From Phytophthora hibernalis (Eukaryota > Oomycota > Peronosporomycetes > Peronosporales > Peronosporaceae), in NCBI GenBank assembly GCA_012656075.1, contig JAAKBF010000151.1, positions 62,001-126,000 on the forward strand: a DNA stretch of 64,000 bases, in the 5' to 3' direction. The stretch's first letter is position 1, and each line of letters begins with the position of its first letter. Of this stretch, positions 10,640 to 21,312 are shown in pieces. The notes under the pieces were generated by a model, which saw nothing but the letters and a program-made list of their open reading frames with translations, searched no databases and was not told where the DNA came from. Both the position numbers and the translations under genes were made by a program.

Positions 10640-12290
10640 GTTAAGAGTTGTGTTTGCAACGTAAGCGATCAGTTAGAATTCGCTGGTTTTAATCAGTCAA
10701 TGTGTCGATTAATCAGTCAATGTGCCGACTGGTAGATTGAGGACATGCTACGACTCGCAGTGTTGGTGTCTTTCACAGTTTAATATTCAACCCAACCCGA
10801 AAGAGGGCTTCAAAGTATGGCGACACTCAGAGCGGGGTTTCAATCTGCGAGATTATTATTATATTTGTGACGGTTGACCCATTCGCAGAAGATTTGGACA
10901 AAACACCTGTATGATTCGATATCACTTATAATCGTATTTTACCTGCAGCAGATGATTTATCCAGACCGTTCCAGCAACATTTTGGATTTTTCTTCGAGCA
11001 ACACACTACTGTAAAACAGTGCACCGTTTATTATAAACATCTAGCTACAAGTCCTTTATTTTAAGTATGGTTCGCATCAGCATTCATAATCAACGCAATC
11101 CGTATCCAAAAGGGTGTACATGTAGTCCGCTTCGAAACTAAGTTTGCTGCGCTCAAAGTAAAATCTAGAGCTGTTCCGTGCGAAGTCGCGGCTTGGATAT
11201 GGAACATTACGTAACAAATACAAACCGAATCGTAAAATGCGGAGGTCGAAGACTACATTCTGGTAAGTCTCCGTAACTTGAATATACTGCTAAAAATACA
11301 AGTCTCTAACATTTGAGTCCATTTACAACAAAATGATCGTTAACTATTAAACCTCAAATTGGAGTTACGCACACCATTCAAAAGCTGAGTGTCTGTACTA
11401 CACAATAGAGCCCTTATTTTACGAAACATTTGGGGGTACAACCAAAGTTATGGCGAATTGAAAAATGTGTCTCCGTGCTCGAAGACAAGAGGCCAATTTT
11501 TCAGCATAAATAATCTACCGACACTTCTTAATCGAACCATGCCACCTAGAACATTCAGAAACGCCTAGAAACGCTCGGAAATGGCACGTGAAGTCTGCGC
11601 TCGTTAACGGTCATTTCGAATAAAATATTTCGCTCGTGAGTCCAAATCATGAAGTAGCCAATCAGAAGTGGCAAAAATATAGTTCAACCAATCCGATGAC
11701 GACTTACCTTGCTGGTTTCGACCGGAAGCATGCTGCGAAACAGCACGGCTCATTTCGATGTAGTTCGACAGCCACTATGTCAGCAGCTTCGGCAACCAAC
11801 AGAGCCACGGCGAGAACGACCCCGCGCACTTCCTCTTCTCATTGTCGGGAAGGGCGTCGCCCTCCTAGGGACTTGCATCTGCTCGTAGCACGCAGAGACG
11901 TCCTCTAACCGTCGCAGGCTTTCGATTCGAGTGGTTAGCCTTTTCGCAGTTTTCTCGCTACCCGCTTAGATACGAAAATTCGATACCTCGGCTTCAAAGC
12001 CCTCTAGCAAAAAACCTCAAAAAGGACTTAGCGATCATTTTGTTTTAAATGGACTCATTTACCCTGCTATTCGGCTTTTCAAGGAAACGCTTGACGTTTC
12101 GGATGAACACTCAGGGTATGATGCCGAAGCTTCAACTGCTACAGTGCCATTCAGTTCCGCCATATTCGTTGCGCTCGCTTTTAACTACAGTGCCATTCAG
12201 TTCCGACACATTCGTTGCGAAACTACAGTTCATAAGGAACAGATTATATGGAAACCTGTTACGGCAAATATTTTTGAGATATCGAGTGAT
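10640..12290. other. Gene-poor, AT-rich stretch
   Basis: No gene recognised in 1.6 kb. The sequence is AT-rich between about 10700 and 11650. A 19-bp direct repeat (ACAGTGCCATTCAGTTCCG) occurs at 12141 and 12187, each followed by a similar ATTCGTTGCG. One TACATGTA octamer lies near 11117. Confidence 0.5.
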
Positions 12291-12294
12291 GGCT

Positions 12295-12400
12295 GCGGGA
12301 ATTGCGAATGTAGACGTAGCTTGTAAGTCGAGATAAGGGGTAGGAAGAGTGAGTTCGATTAAGTTAAGTGTGTTGGTCTACCTGCCTCTCCCACAAATGC
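12295..12400 (-). repeat. Copia LTR fragment (solo or remnant)
   Basis: On the minus strand this reads CTACCCCTTATCTCGACTT, then CAAGCTACGTCTACATTCGC, near-identical to the sequence just upstream of the gag gene at 54594 (CTACCCCTCATCTCGACTA, CAGGCTACGTCTGTATTCGC). In that location it abuts a primer-binding site, so both are best read as the 3' end of the same copia LTR family. No internal retroelement sequence follows here, which suggests a solo LTR or a truncated copy. Confidence 0.6.
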
Positions 12401-12426
12401 AATGCCCTTACCGTTCCCTCTTAGTG

Positions 12427-12502
12427 CGCGGCCAAACGATTTGAGGCACGGCCAAACGATTTGAGATACGACCCAACGATTTCGGGCGCGGTCCAACGAT
12501 GC
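12427..12502. repeat. Short tandem repeat, unit about 18 bp
   Basis: Four imperfect copies of a unit like CGGCCAAACGATTTGAGG occur in a row (variants CGACCCAACGATTTCGGG and CGGTCCAACGATGCCC). Non-coding and of unknown role. Confidence 0.65.
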
Positions 12503-12724
12503 CCATCAGAAGATCATAATCAGTTGAAGTTGTCAGCCAATCATGATACCGTATTTGGGGCAGCCCAGCCAATCACCTTGCAGCACATGTGCCTCTTCAC
12601 CAATCAACCAATATACCGCATGCCCCAGGCTACATCAGTAGCTGTATGCACACGCCAACGTAGGTATCCAGACAGAGACTGCGAAGTGTCAATCGCAACA
12701 CGGGGTCTGCTTTCTTGCGTCCGG

Positions 12725-12900
12725 ATGGTACATGAACCTGGAGGTGTACCTTCGATCGCAACAAAGTGGCGGTGGGATTAAGCTGCGGATCGGAGGAGCA
12801 TTTGTTCAACCTGAGTACGTTCCATTCACTGCTAATCACTGCAGCAGTTCCCAGCGCTTCAATTGGCTCGTACGACGAGTGGCTGTATTTGAGACGATGC
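12725..12900 (+). pseudogene. P-family C-terminal beta-domain fragment
   Basis: Reads LEVYLRSQQSGGGIKLRIGG followed by VQPEYVPFT, resembling LKVYMARQEAGGNVDLLING and LQSDYPPFV at the C-terminus of the P-family gene at 32830-33835. A frame change follows near 12850. No other part of the gene is visible beside it. The assignment rests on one aligned block and is tentative. Confidence 0.4.
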
Positions 12901-13454
12901 ATCGGAAAGGTAATAACAGTTTTTGGTAATGTTTACTCGTCTGAACTCGTGGATGATTCGGCGAACTGCGGCGACTTGATTGATTTCAAATTGAAGTAAA
13001 GTGAAGAGAGAAACAAGCGTAGAACGCAGACGATCAGTTGTTGCGTACCAATTTCCTGTCGACTGGCTCAGCGGAAAAGAACTGCCAATATTTCGGCAGA
13101 TTTGAGCTGAGCAAACAATTGAGAATCCATCGTCACTCCGATTTGCACTAATAGACAACGGAGCCGACTCATATAGACTTCAAAACTGTTGGATTGTTCC
13201 GAAATTGGTGGTGGTGATCGACAACGCCCTGAGCGAATGCCACTTATTGAAGTACAGTAATTTGCCTCAATAGCGAGGTCTATATATATTTAAAATTTCC
13301 AAGTGAAATTCATGTTTAAAGGCTGTGCAAAGCTAAAATTATATGATTGGTACAAATCGATGTATATAGACTCTACCAGGTTACAGTTTAACTTCGCTAA
13401 TTAGAGAACTGTAGTTTCTGGAGCTATTCAAACTCTGAAGCTATTTTTGATGTT
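12901..13454. other. No recognisable feature
   Basis: Short frames only, none with a domain. It lies downstream of the degenerate minus-strand gene interrupted by the copia element. Confidence 0.4.
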
Positions 13455-13940
13455 TCTCCAAGATGATCGTCTAGATACCATTTTTGAAGTGTAGTTCTTG
13501 GAGTACCGGTTTCCAGTCTGGAGTGGGATGGATACAAAAATCGGGCCTAGCTTGTGGAGCTACATGTAAAGGGTTACGCAAAGTAACTCGCAGACGCTCC
13601 AGGTACTTGTCCGGCAGCTGTATGTCCTTCTGCTCGTAGCGCGTCTACTTCAGGTCCGCTACAGACTGCCCTATATCCTTCCGCTTCCGGAACATGGACA
13701 GTGACGACACTCTCGATGGTGCTCTGGTAGCCTTCGTCGAGGATGGAGTGCAGACCCGGCGTCTTCAGAATCTGCGACTTGCAGGCCTCAATAGGTAGTT
13801 GGACAGCGTCAACACTGTCGAGTTCTTCGAGTTGGTCCTTGATCGGAAGCAGTTACTTGATCTCAACTCCATCGCACTTGTCCGCGACGTCTTGAGCCGG
13901 CCACGTCCCGTCGGTCATGCGCAGTACCCTGAGCTTCGTC
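13455..13940 (-). pseudogene. 3' part of a host reading frame interrupted by copia
   Basis: Minus-strand coding-like sequence running up to the left edge of the copia element. The frame next to the element reads TKLRVLRMTDGTWPAQDVAD and stops at 13853-13855. Further downstream the frame stays readable after the stop (LEELDSVDAVQLPIEACKSQ) and then in another frame (RKRKDIGQSVADLK, YEQKDIQLPDKYLERLRV). The other half lies at 20783-21014. The family is not recognised, and internal stops suggest it was already decaying. Confidence 0.5.
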
Positions 13941-14462
13941 TGTGAGATCATAGACCACAGTGGGCCTGCGACGCAGCCTGCCAGTGTCCAGTGCCCATAC
14001 ACCCGAGCCACTGTCCACTGCCAAGTTCCGCCCATCCTGCAAGCCGATCCTGCGCCCGTCCCGCACCAAGTGCTGGAGCGTGACGAGCACAGACGCGGCA
14101 ACTACCTATCGCTTGTATGCAGAGCGACACCGTTGGCTGTGCGTTGCCATGATGGTGTGCTGCCCACGGCACTTAGGTTTAGTATGCAACTACGTTGTAT
14201 TTGTATTGTTATCTTGCTAATTAACTATTGCGGAACGCGGCGCACGGCGTGACAGCTCTCCTCGCTCACAACCGCTTTTGCTCCGCGAGGAGCAAGCGAG
14301 AGAGCAGCCCACGCCAAGCCCGCGTTCCTATCGAGGCTTTTCCCGACACTCACGTGTTTCTACTTACCTCTAAATCTACCGCCCTTATAGCAGTGTCATG
14401 GCACCGACACTTCGAAGCGACGGGCAGACGAGTAGCCCCGTGACGCGCCCTGCGTCACCACA
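13941..14462 (+). repeat. Copia 5' LTR
   Basis: 522 bp, begins TGTGAGATCA and ends CGTCACCACA (TG...CA). It pairs with the 3' LTR at 20264-20782. Differences seen: an A/G near position 7, GT/AC in the ATCCTGC-flanked block near 14030, an extra TG near 14155, one extra T in a T-run near 14338 and a C/T near 14421. Confidence 0.93.
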
Positions 14463-14475
14463 GGTTATGGGCCCA
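14463..14475 (+). promoter_or_regulatory. Primer-binding site for an internal tRNA-iMet fragment
   Basis: GGTTATGGGCCCA begins immediately after the LTR. It is complementary to the anticodon region of initiator tRNA-Met rather than its 3' end, as known for Drosophila copia, which primes with a cleaved half-tRNA. The sequence match is direct; the priming mode is inferred from that precedent. Confidence 0.8.
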
Positions 14476-14579
14476 ACGAGGGCGGGCCTGTCGACGGACA
14501 CGCCGCCTGGTGTGGACCACACTGCTCAAGGATTTTCGACCAATCAAGATCAAGCTGATATCCCATTGGCCGAGACCAG

Positions 14580-16033
14580 TTGCGCGTCGGTATTGCAAAA
14601 TGCCGAGCGTCTTTTCCGCTCATTGGCTGGAATTCAAGACAGCCGCTCATTCGCTCAAAGGTTGTGGTTAGGGCTGAAGGAATTTCACTCAGTGGTCCTT
14701 CGAAGCTTCCAGAATTCGGTTCAGTCCAAGATCAATTGCCGTCCAACCAACAAGATGACGACGGAGAACAAGAACTGCAGCCGCCCCTGGATAACATGCA
14801 TCCTGGTGGCCGCTACGACGACAAGGAGCTGGCGGCGCACACGAAGGCGCTCATCAGTTCGCCGCCCATCAAGCTGCCGAGGCTCCACAGCAAGGCGGAC
14901 TACAAGGCGTGGCGCAGCGAGGTGCCACTGCACTTCGACACACGCATGCTCGGAAACATCACGTACGGCGCAGAGCGCTTCGACGAGAAAAAAGCCTGCG
15001 TCGTCCCAAGTACTGCGCATCGTTCGAGGCGCGCAAGAACAAGGCGTTCTCGGCCCTGGCGCTGTCGGTGAACCTGCGCACGACATTCAAGATCAACGAG
15101 ATTCGCGACGACATGAATGCCGCCGCGCTGCTGTTCGATTGCATCACGCAGCACTTCGAGGCTGGCGATGGCATCAACCCTGACTACCAGCTGCAGGAGT
15201 TGGTGTCGCATATGCTCAAGCCCGGCGAGACCATCACCGCCTACATTGACGACGTGGCGCGCAAGGTCACGCAGCTCCACCAAGCCAATGGGGAGTTCAC
15301 GGAGTGGCTGCAAGCAAGCCTGCATCTGTCAAACTGCGTCGAGGTGTACCAAGGACTGGCGCGAGATCACGGCGACTGGAACAACAATCATGATCGCAGA
15401 AGCCTGAAGTTGTCGGAAGCTGTGCAGCGCCTGTAAGCTGCAGAGCACCAGCGCGAGCAATTTCGAGGGCAGACTGGCCAGCCTTCCCTGCAGACTCTGC
15501 GAGTTTCGCAGGTCAGTGCCAGCCAAGGGCCATCCCGCAAGCAGCAGCACAAGCGGGGCAAGAACGTCGCTGACAAGAAGCAGAAGACGAACTGCGCGAA
15601 CTGTGGAGGCGACGGACACTGGTACTCCGAGTGTACGGCAAACACCGGGATACCGCTGCACGATGGTCTGGCGGAGAAGGACAAGGCGCGCAAGATGCGT
15701 CAGAAGATGTCAACGTCGCTGGTGAATCATATTGAGGTCTGTACGGGCGGAAGCACGATGCAGGGTCAACTCGCTGGCCTTTCACTGTGCGCGCAGCCGA
15801 GCAGCGAGATCACTGCTGACTCTGCGACTAGCGAGGTGCCTGAGCCACCATCGCCGACCTACTCTCCGACATCGCCGGCGTCTAGCGATGATGAATATGA
15901 TTGTGCTGGACGTCACGTACCTGCGACATCGCGACGACTTCAACTGCAACCTGCTGCAGGAGACGATCGTCAAACGCCTAACGCGCCGACAGCAATGCCA
16001 CTAGCTGTGCCGGGTGCTGCACCAAGCCAGTAG
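14580..16033 (+). CDS. Copia gag with CCHC zinc knuckle, frameshifted
   Basis: Gag nucleocapsid protein of the element. A first part (about 14580-14993) leads into the conserved region KLPRLHSKADYKAWRSEV and MLGNITYGAERFDEKK. The frame then drops one base at an A6 run (14988-14993) and continues as RPKYCASFEARKNKAFSAL to 15436. After an in-frame TAA (15434-15436) the same frame resumes with a CCHC knuckle, CANCGGDGHWYSEC (CX2CX4HX4C, 15593-15634), and ends in a Pro/Ser-rich tail (PEPPSPTYSPTSPASSDDE). Start codon uncertain because the upstream frame has no obvious ATG. Confidence 0.75.
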
Positions 16034-16074
16034 GAGGGGCCAAATCGCTGGGACCACCTCCTTCCTGGGAGAAG

Positions 16075-19000
16075 ATGCTGTACAAGGACTCGTGGACGCG
16101 CAAATGCGTGCGACTCAAGGCTTTGGATGTCCCGACAACGTTCCTAGTGCATATGAGACGGGGAAGCTTTGAGCGCAGATGCAACCTACACCTGACTTTG
16201 GACGAGGCCGCTCACATCCGAGATTCTTCAACCGCGGAGGATCACCGCAGCGCATCCGTGGCACCGCCACGTGGACGGAGCCGCTCACCGCCACGCAACT
16301 TTGGACGTGGAGGATCACCGCGGCGCGGAAGAGGGCGCAGTCGATCGCCGCCGCCACCATGGCGTCGCGGGTCGCCGCCTCGAGGATTTGGAAGACCACC
16401 GCCACGTGACCAACCAAGTCGCTATGGTCCACCACCTCCCATACAGCAACGACGCGACGGTCCACCACCTGGACGTGGACTGTCGCCACCCCGTGTCTCG
16501 TTTCCTGGAGACCGCTTTCGTCATGACGACTATCGTGGACGGAACCTGTCGATGCGAACCATCGCCACGCCGATTTGCTGATCGACGCAGTGGTGATGAT
16601 CATGGTCCGCGACAAGTGAATGCAGTCGCGCGTGACTGTGATGGACAAGTTGCTGATGACAACTCTGTCGAATGGATCCTCGACTCCGGATCCCAGGCTA
16701 ATGTTTGCGGAGACTTGTCTCTCTTCACTACGCTACGTGAGGACAAGACGAGTCGACTTGACTTTGCCAATGGAACGACGGAGCACATCAGTGTTTGCGG
16801 GTCAGTTTTATTGCGCATTGTTAACCAAGCTACCGGTGAGAATGAAGACCGACTCCTGAATGACGTGGTGTACGTGCCGAGTGCCAAGGTCAACCTGATC
16901 AGCCTGGGATACCTGCAGACTACGGGCAAGTACAAGCTGACGTGCTCGCCTGACCAGGAGACTGCGTGGATGTCGAAGCCGGGTACCACCTTGAAGTTCG
17001 AGATGCGTGCGAACATCTATCGCCTACGTGTGAAGAAGGTGACGGACGTCATGGTGATAGCAGCTCTGAAGCAAGACATGGATAGTAAGAAGTCGATGGA
17101 GCTGCTACACCAGCGCTTTGGCCACATGGGCATGAGTACTGGCCAGCAAGCTTGACGTTGGAATTGAAATCAATGCGAAAGGTCTGAGTTCCTACGAATG
17201 TGTTACGTGCGTTGCGAGTAAGGCTAAACGAATGACTTACCCTCGGATTCCGGTACGGAAGTCCGAGCCACTGGAGACTCTCATGATGGACATCTGCTCT
17301 GTGAGCGAGCCGACTATCGACGGTGCGACAATGTTCCTGTTCATCATGGATGAGTCAACGCGTAACAAGTGGGCGTACCTGCTTTAGAAGAAGAGCGACA
17401 CAGAGAGGCACATCAAGGTGCTTCTGAACCTATTTGAACACCAGTTCCCGAAGCTGACTGTGGTGCGCCTGCGGTCGGACAAAGGTGGTGAATTCTCGAG
17501 CAACGCACAGAGTGAGTTCTGCGACACACTCGGCATCGTGCACAAGTACACCTACGCGTACTCGCCGCAAGAGAACAGCATTGTGGAGATAGCAAACGGG
17601 ATTGTATTACCGCGCTTACGGGCGATGCTAACTGCTACGCGTCTGCCTAGCTCACTGTGGGGAGAATCGCTTCTCCACGTGGTGACCACACTGAACTCGC
17701 TGCCAACCAAGCCGCTGGGACTTGCATCGCCGTACCAGAAGTTGTATCGGAGCGAACTGCAGCTTGAAGACCAGCGAACCTGGGGATGTGTTGCACACGT
17801 GCGTGTACCTCCGGTGTCAAGGCAGAGTAAAGAGAAATTGGAACCAAGGGCACGATTGAGTCTATTACTGGGTTATAGTGAAGAGACTATCGGCTACAAG
17901 TTCATGGATCTGAAAACAGCTCAAGTTGTGACGGCTCGGCGCAGGAACGTGACATTCCATGAGGAATTCACGACCAACGGCACCTACGTGCAGCACCTGA
18001 TGGACAATGCGTTTAATGATGGTGACTACGAGCTACCTGCGACTGTACCTGGGGCGCGAATCAAGACCAGCATGGATACGTACCTTCCAGAGCGGACTGA
18101 TGCCTCGGCCAGTGCGGCCAGGCAACTTGACATCGTGCCCCTATAGACGAGCTGGCTGAGCATGTGCCAAGTTCAGTCAGTTGTCATCAAGATGCTGACT
18201 CACCTGTACCTGCTGACAGGAGAAGTCACAACCGAATGCTGCGTCGTCGGCTGATCTGCAGATCTCTGCCAAGGCATCTGAAGGATTGGCCAAGACAAAG
18301 AAGCATGGAAGCGCAAAGCGCGCAAGAAATCTGTAGCGGTGGAGAAGGAGACAAGTGGCTTCGAAATTGCATCCCCACCGACAGAGCCGTGCCTGAAGCG
18401 ACCCAGACGGAAGAAAAGGCAAACGTTCGACGACTCGACTACGTGGTGGGCCATGTGCAGGCCTCCGCACACGTGGACGTGCCAACTACCTACAAACAGG
18501 CTCGTGCGAGACCGTTCTGGCCGCAGTGGAGAGCCGCCATGATGACAGAGCTCCAGTCCCTGAAGGACCACAAGACTTGGAAGCTTGTGCCGCGCAAGAA
18601 CGCCAAGAAGATCAAGGTCATTACATGCAGATGGGTGTTCGCAGTGAAGAAAGACGAACGCGGACGGATCAAGAGGTACAAGGCCAGACTTGTGATTCAC
18701 GGCTTTAAACAACAGCTAGGGATCAACTACACTGAGACCTACGCACCTGTGATCCGCTTCGAGACGATTCGCGCGGCGATCTACTACGCCATCCAGCGCG
18801 GGTGGCTAGTACTGCAGTATGACGTGAAGACTGCCTTCCTCTACGGTGACCTCGACGAGATGGTCTTCATGGAACAACCACCTGGCTTCCAGATTGACGG
18901 ACCCTCGATGGTCTGCCGGCTCCTGAAGAGCCTGTACGGGCTAAAGCAAGCACCGAACATCTGGAACAAGTCACTTCATGCGAAGTTGTTGGCCATGGGG

Positions 19001-20276
19001 TTGGAGCACTTGGACTCGTACTACGGACTCTACGCCTTGAAGCGAGAAGGTGAAGTTACGCTATTACTGACGGTCTATGTGGACGACCTACTGCTTATGG
19101 GTCCCCGCAAGCTGTGCTAGGACGTTGCTGCCTCTCTACAAGAGACCTTTGAGCTCACGACGATAGGGGCGGTCACGGCGTTGAGATACTCATAAACCAG
19201 TCGCGACGACAGATTGTCTACTCGCAGCGACAGTACGTGCTGGAGGTGCTGAAGCGTTTTCACATAGAGAACTGCAACGGAAATGCTACGCCTGAAGCGA
19301 CGACACCTTCGTCCGTGGACGTGCCTGCGACGAAGGAGTACTTGCCCAACCGAGAGCTGGTGGGCGCCCTCCAATACCTGGTCAGTGCATAACACCAGAC
19401 ATTGTTCATGCCACTCGCCACCTTGGCAAGTACCTAGCCTGCTACGACCACACGCACTACGCACAAGCTAAACGTGTGCTTCGCTACCTGAAGGCGACAA
19501 GCGACTACGGCTTGGTGATGGACGTGCGGCAAGGACATGAAGTGCAAGTGTGTGCCTACTCTGATGCAGACTATGCGAATGACTCTGTGGACCGGAGGAG
19601 TATCAGCGGCTACGTGACTATGCTGGACGACAATGTGATATCGTACGCCTCCCGGAAGCAAGAGATCAACGCACTCAGCACCTGCGAAGCTGAGTACGTG
19701 GCGATGGCAGAAGCGACCAAGGACCTGCTGTGGCTTGCTGGCCTATGCAAGGAACTAAGCTGGAAGCATCCAGTACCATTGCTATTTGGAGACAACCAGG
19801 GTGCCATTGCCTTGACGGCAAAACCTGGTAAGTACTCTAAGTCGAAGCACATCGACAACAAGTACCATATGGTGCGACGGAACGTGGAACTGAAGCGCCT
19901 CACGACTCAACACGTGGGCACTGATGATATGGTGGCCGATGTGATGACAAAGGCACTCGGTGCCATGAAATTTGCACGGTTTCGTGCTGCTATGAAGGTG
20001 CTATCTATTGTGGATAAGGACAGCGAGGCTGCTGCTTCTACTGCTGTGTCTACTGCGGCGGCTCCTGCTGCTGATGCGGTGCGACGCGACAAAGCTGGAC
20101 TACATCTACGCGTGCGAAGGACAAGTACGAGGACTATGACGAGTGCTGTTTGCTGTGCGGATTGCTGCCAACTGTGGCTGTTGGTCTTGCTACCCTTTGG
20201 TATCGGTGACCAAAGCGAAGCGTGTGGGATCGCGTCGACTCCACCGCCGAGATCAAGTGGGAGTGTGAGGTCATAG
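16075..20276 (+). CDS. Copia pol (protease, integrase, RT, RNase H), disrupted
   Basis: An SR/RGG-rich segment (16200-16550) precedes the aspartic protease motif ILDSGSQANV (about 16675). Next is the integrase zinc region LLHQRFGHMG (17100-17130) and the integrase core with LMMDIC, SDKGGEFSS and SPQENSIVE, which keep the DDE residues (17285-17590). Reverse transcriptase follows at 18480-19110, with RWVFAVKKDE, YDVKTAFLYGDLDE and YVDDLLLMG. RNase H comes last at 19476-20000, with YSDADYANDSVDRRS and TCEAEYVAMAEA. Stops at 17385 (TAG), 18146 and 19118 and frame changes near 17150, 18150 and 19190-19410 separate these blocks. All catalytic residues I can check are present. Confidence 0.88.
20255..20263 (+). 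promoter_or_regulatory. Polypurine tract
   Basis: AAGTGGGAG lies directly against the 3' LTR, the expected place for plus-strand priming. Confidence 0.7.
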
Positions 20277-20782
20277 ACCACAGTGGGCCTGCGACGCAGC
20301 CTGCCAGTGTCCAGTGCCCATACACCCGAGCCACTGTCCACTGCCAAACTCCGCCCATCCTGCAAGCCGATCCTGCGCCCGTCCCGCACCAAGTGCTGGA
20401 GCGTGACGAGCACAGACGCGGCAACTACCTATCGCTTGTATGCAGAGCGACACCGTTGGCTGTGCGTTGCCATGATGGTGCTGCCCACGGCACTTAGGTT
20501 TAGTATGCAACTACGTTGTATTTGTATTGTTATCTTGCTAATTAACTATTGCGGAACGCGGCGCACGGCGTGACAGCTCTCCTCGCTCACAACCGCTTTT
20601 GCTCCGCGAGGAGCAAGCGAGAGAGCAGCCCACGCCAAGCCCGCGTTCCTATCGAGGCTTTCCCGACACTCACGTGTTTCTACTTACCTCTAAATCTACC
20701 GCCCTTATAGCAGTGTCATGGCACCGACACTTCGAAGCGATGGGCAGACGAGTAGCCCCGTGACGCGCCCTGCGTCACCACA
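20264..20782 (+). repeat. Copia 3' LTR
   Basis: 519 bp, begins TGTGAGGTCA and ends CGTCACCACA. It is about 99% identical to the 5' LTR and followed by the TCGTC target duplicate. Confidence 0.93.
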
Positions 20783-21014
20783 TCGTCTCCCTCAGTGGCA
20801 GGTCCAGCTTAAGTGAGAGCAGTTGCCGGACGGCAGATCCTCTGGCTGTTGGCTGGAGGGTAATCGTGTAGATCTCCCCTCCCATGAGTACGCCACCATC
20901 CACATGGAGATGTGGCTCGGATTCAGCAAATCGAGAAATGAAGTACTTCACTCTAATTAGTCGTGCTTCGAATATAATCTGGTAACGAGTGGCTAAATAA
21001 GGGACTTCAATACG
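20783..21014 (-). pseudogene. 5' part of the reading frame interrupted by copia
   Basis: The minus-strand frame is open from about 21014 to the element edge (HLHVDGGVLMGGEIYTITLQ, then VRQLLSLKLDLPLRE). Removing the element and one TCGTC copy joins it in frame to TKLRVLRMTDG at 13940, ending at 13853. The joined C-terminal segment is about 105 codons and belongs to no family I recognise. Confidence 0.55.
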
Positions 21015-21312
21015 TTATTTATGGTGCATAACTACTACGGCTTCATTGCGACGTCATGTGCTGACGAAAAATACGAAATACGTCTTATAACAGACACCAT
21101 TGGCTAACTGTAGGCACTGGCGATTTTGCTGATTCAATGGAGGCATTTACGCCGTTTAACTATCGATATTGAGACCTCGGAAGCAGCAAAATATAAGCTC
21201 TATTTCAAGATTAAGGAGCGCATAAATCAAAGCGACCTGACAGGTCAAAACTGAAAGTGAACGTGAGCTTGATACGAAGCTAGTCATTCCAACAAGAGAT
21301 TGCTCTGTTGGT
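21015..21312. other. Spacer, no gene seen
   Basis: This lies between the interrupted frame and the 3' end of tyrosinase B. No coding or structural signal recognised. Confidence 0.4.

Larger units (their letters stand above)
13936..20787 (+). mobile_element. Full-length Ty1/copia LTR retrotransposon with target-site duplication
   Basis: The element spans 13941-20782 and is flanked by the 5-bp direct repeat TCGTC (13936-13940 and 20783-20787). Order: LTR, tRNA-type primer-binding site, gag with zinc knuckle, protease, integrase, reverse transcriptase, RNase H, polypurine tract, LTR. Protease before integrase before RT is the copia order. The LTRs differ by about four substitutions and two small indels, so insertion is recent. 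The coding region is nevertheless broken by several frame changes and stops (near 14993, 15434, 16025, 17150, 17385, 18146, 19118 and 19190-19400). Either consensus errors contribute, or the copy was mobilised in trans. Confidence 0.93.

Noticed and set aside
12427..12502. CRISPR-like spacing in the 18-bp tandem repeats
   Set aside because: The units are contiguous without spacers and the genome is eukaryotic.
13863..14101. Antisense reading frame within both copia LTRs
   Set aside because: It is the complement of the LTR, present at both ends, and shows no domain. The part outside the LTR belongs to the interrupted host frame.
14988..15000. Programmed frameshift in copia gag at the A6 run
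   Set aside because: The run lies inside gag, not at a gag-pol border, and the same kind of one-base loss occurs in unrelated host genes.
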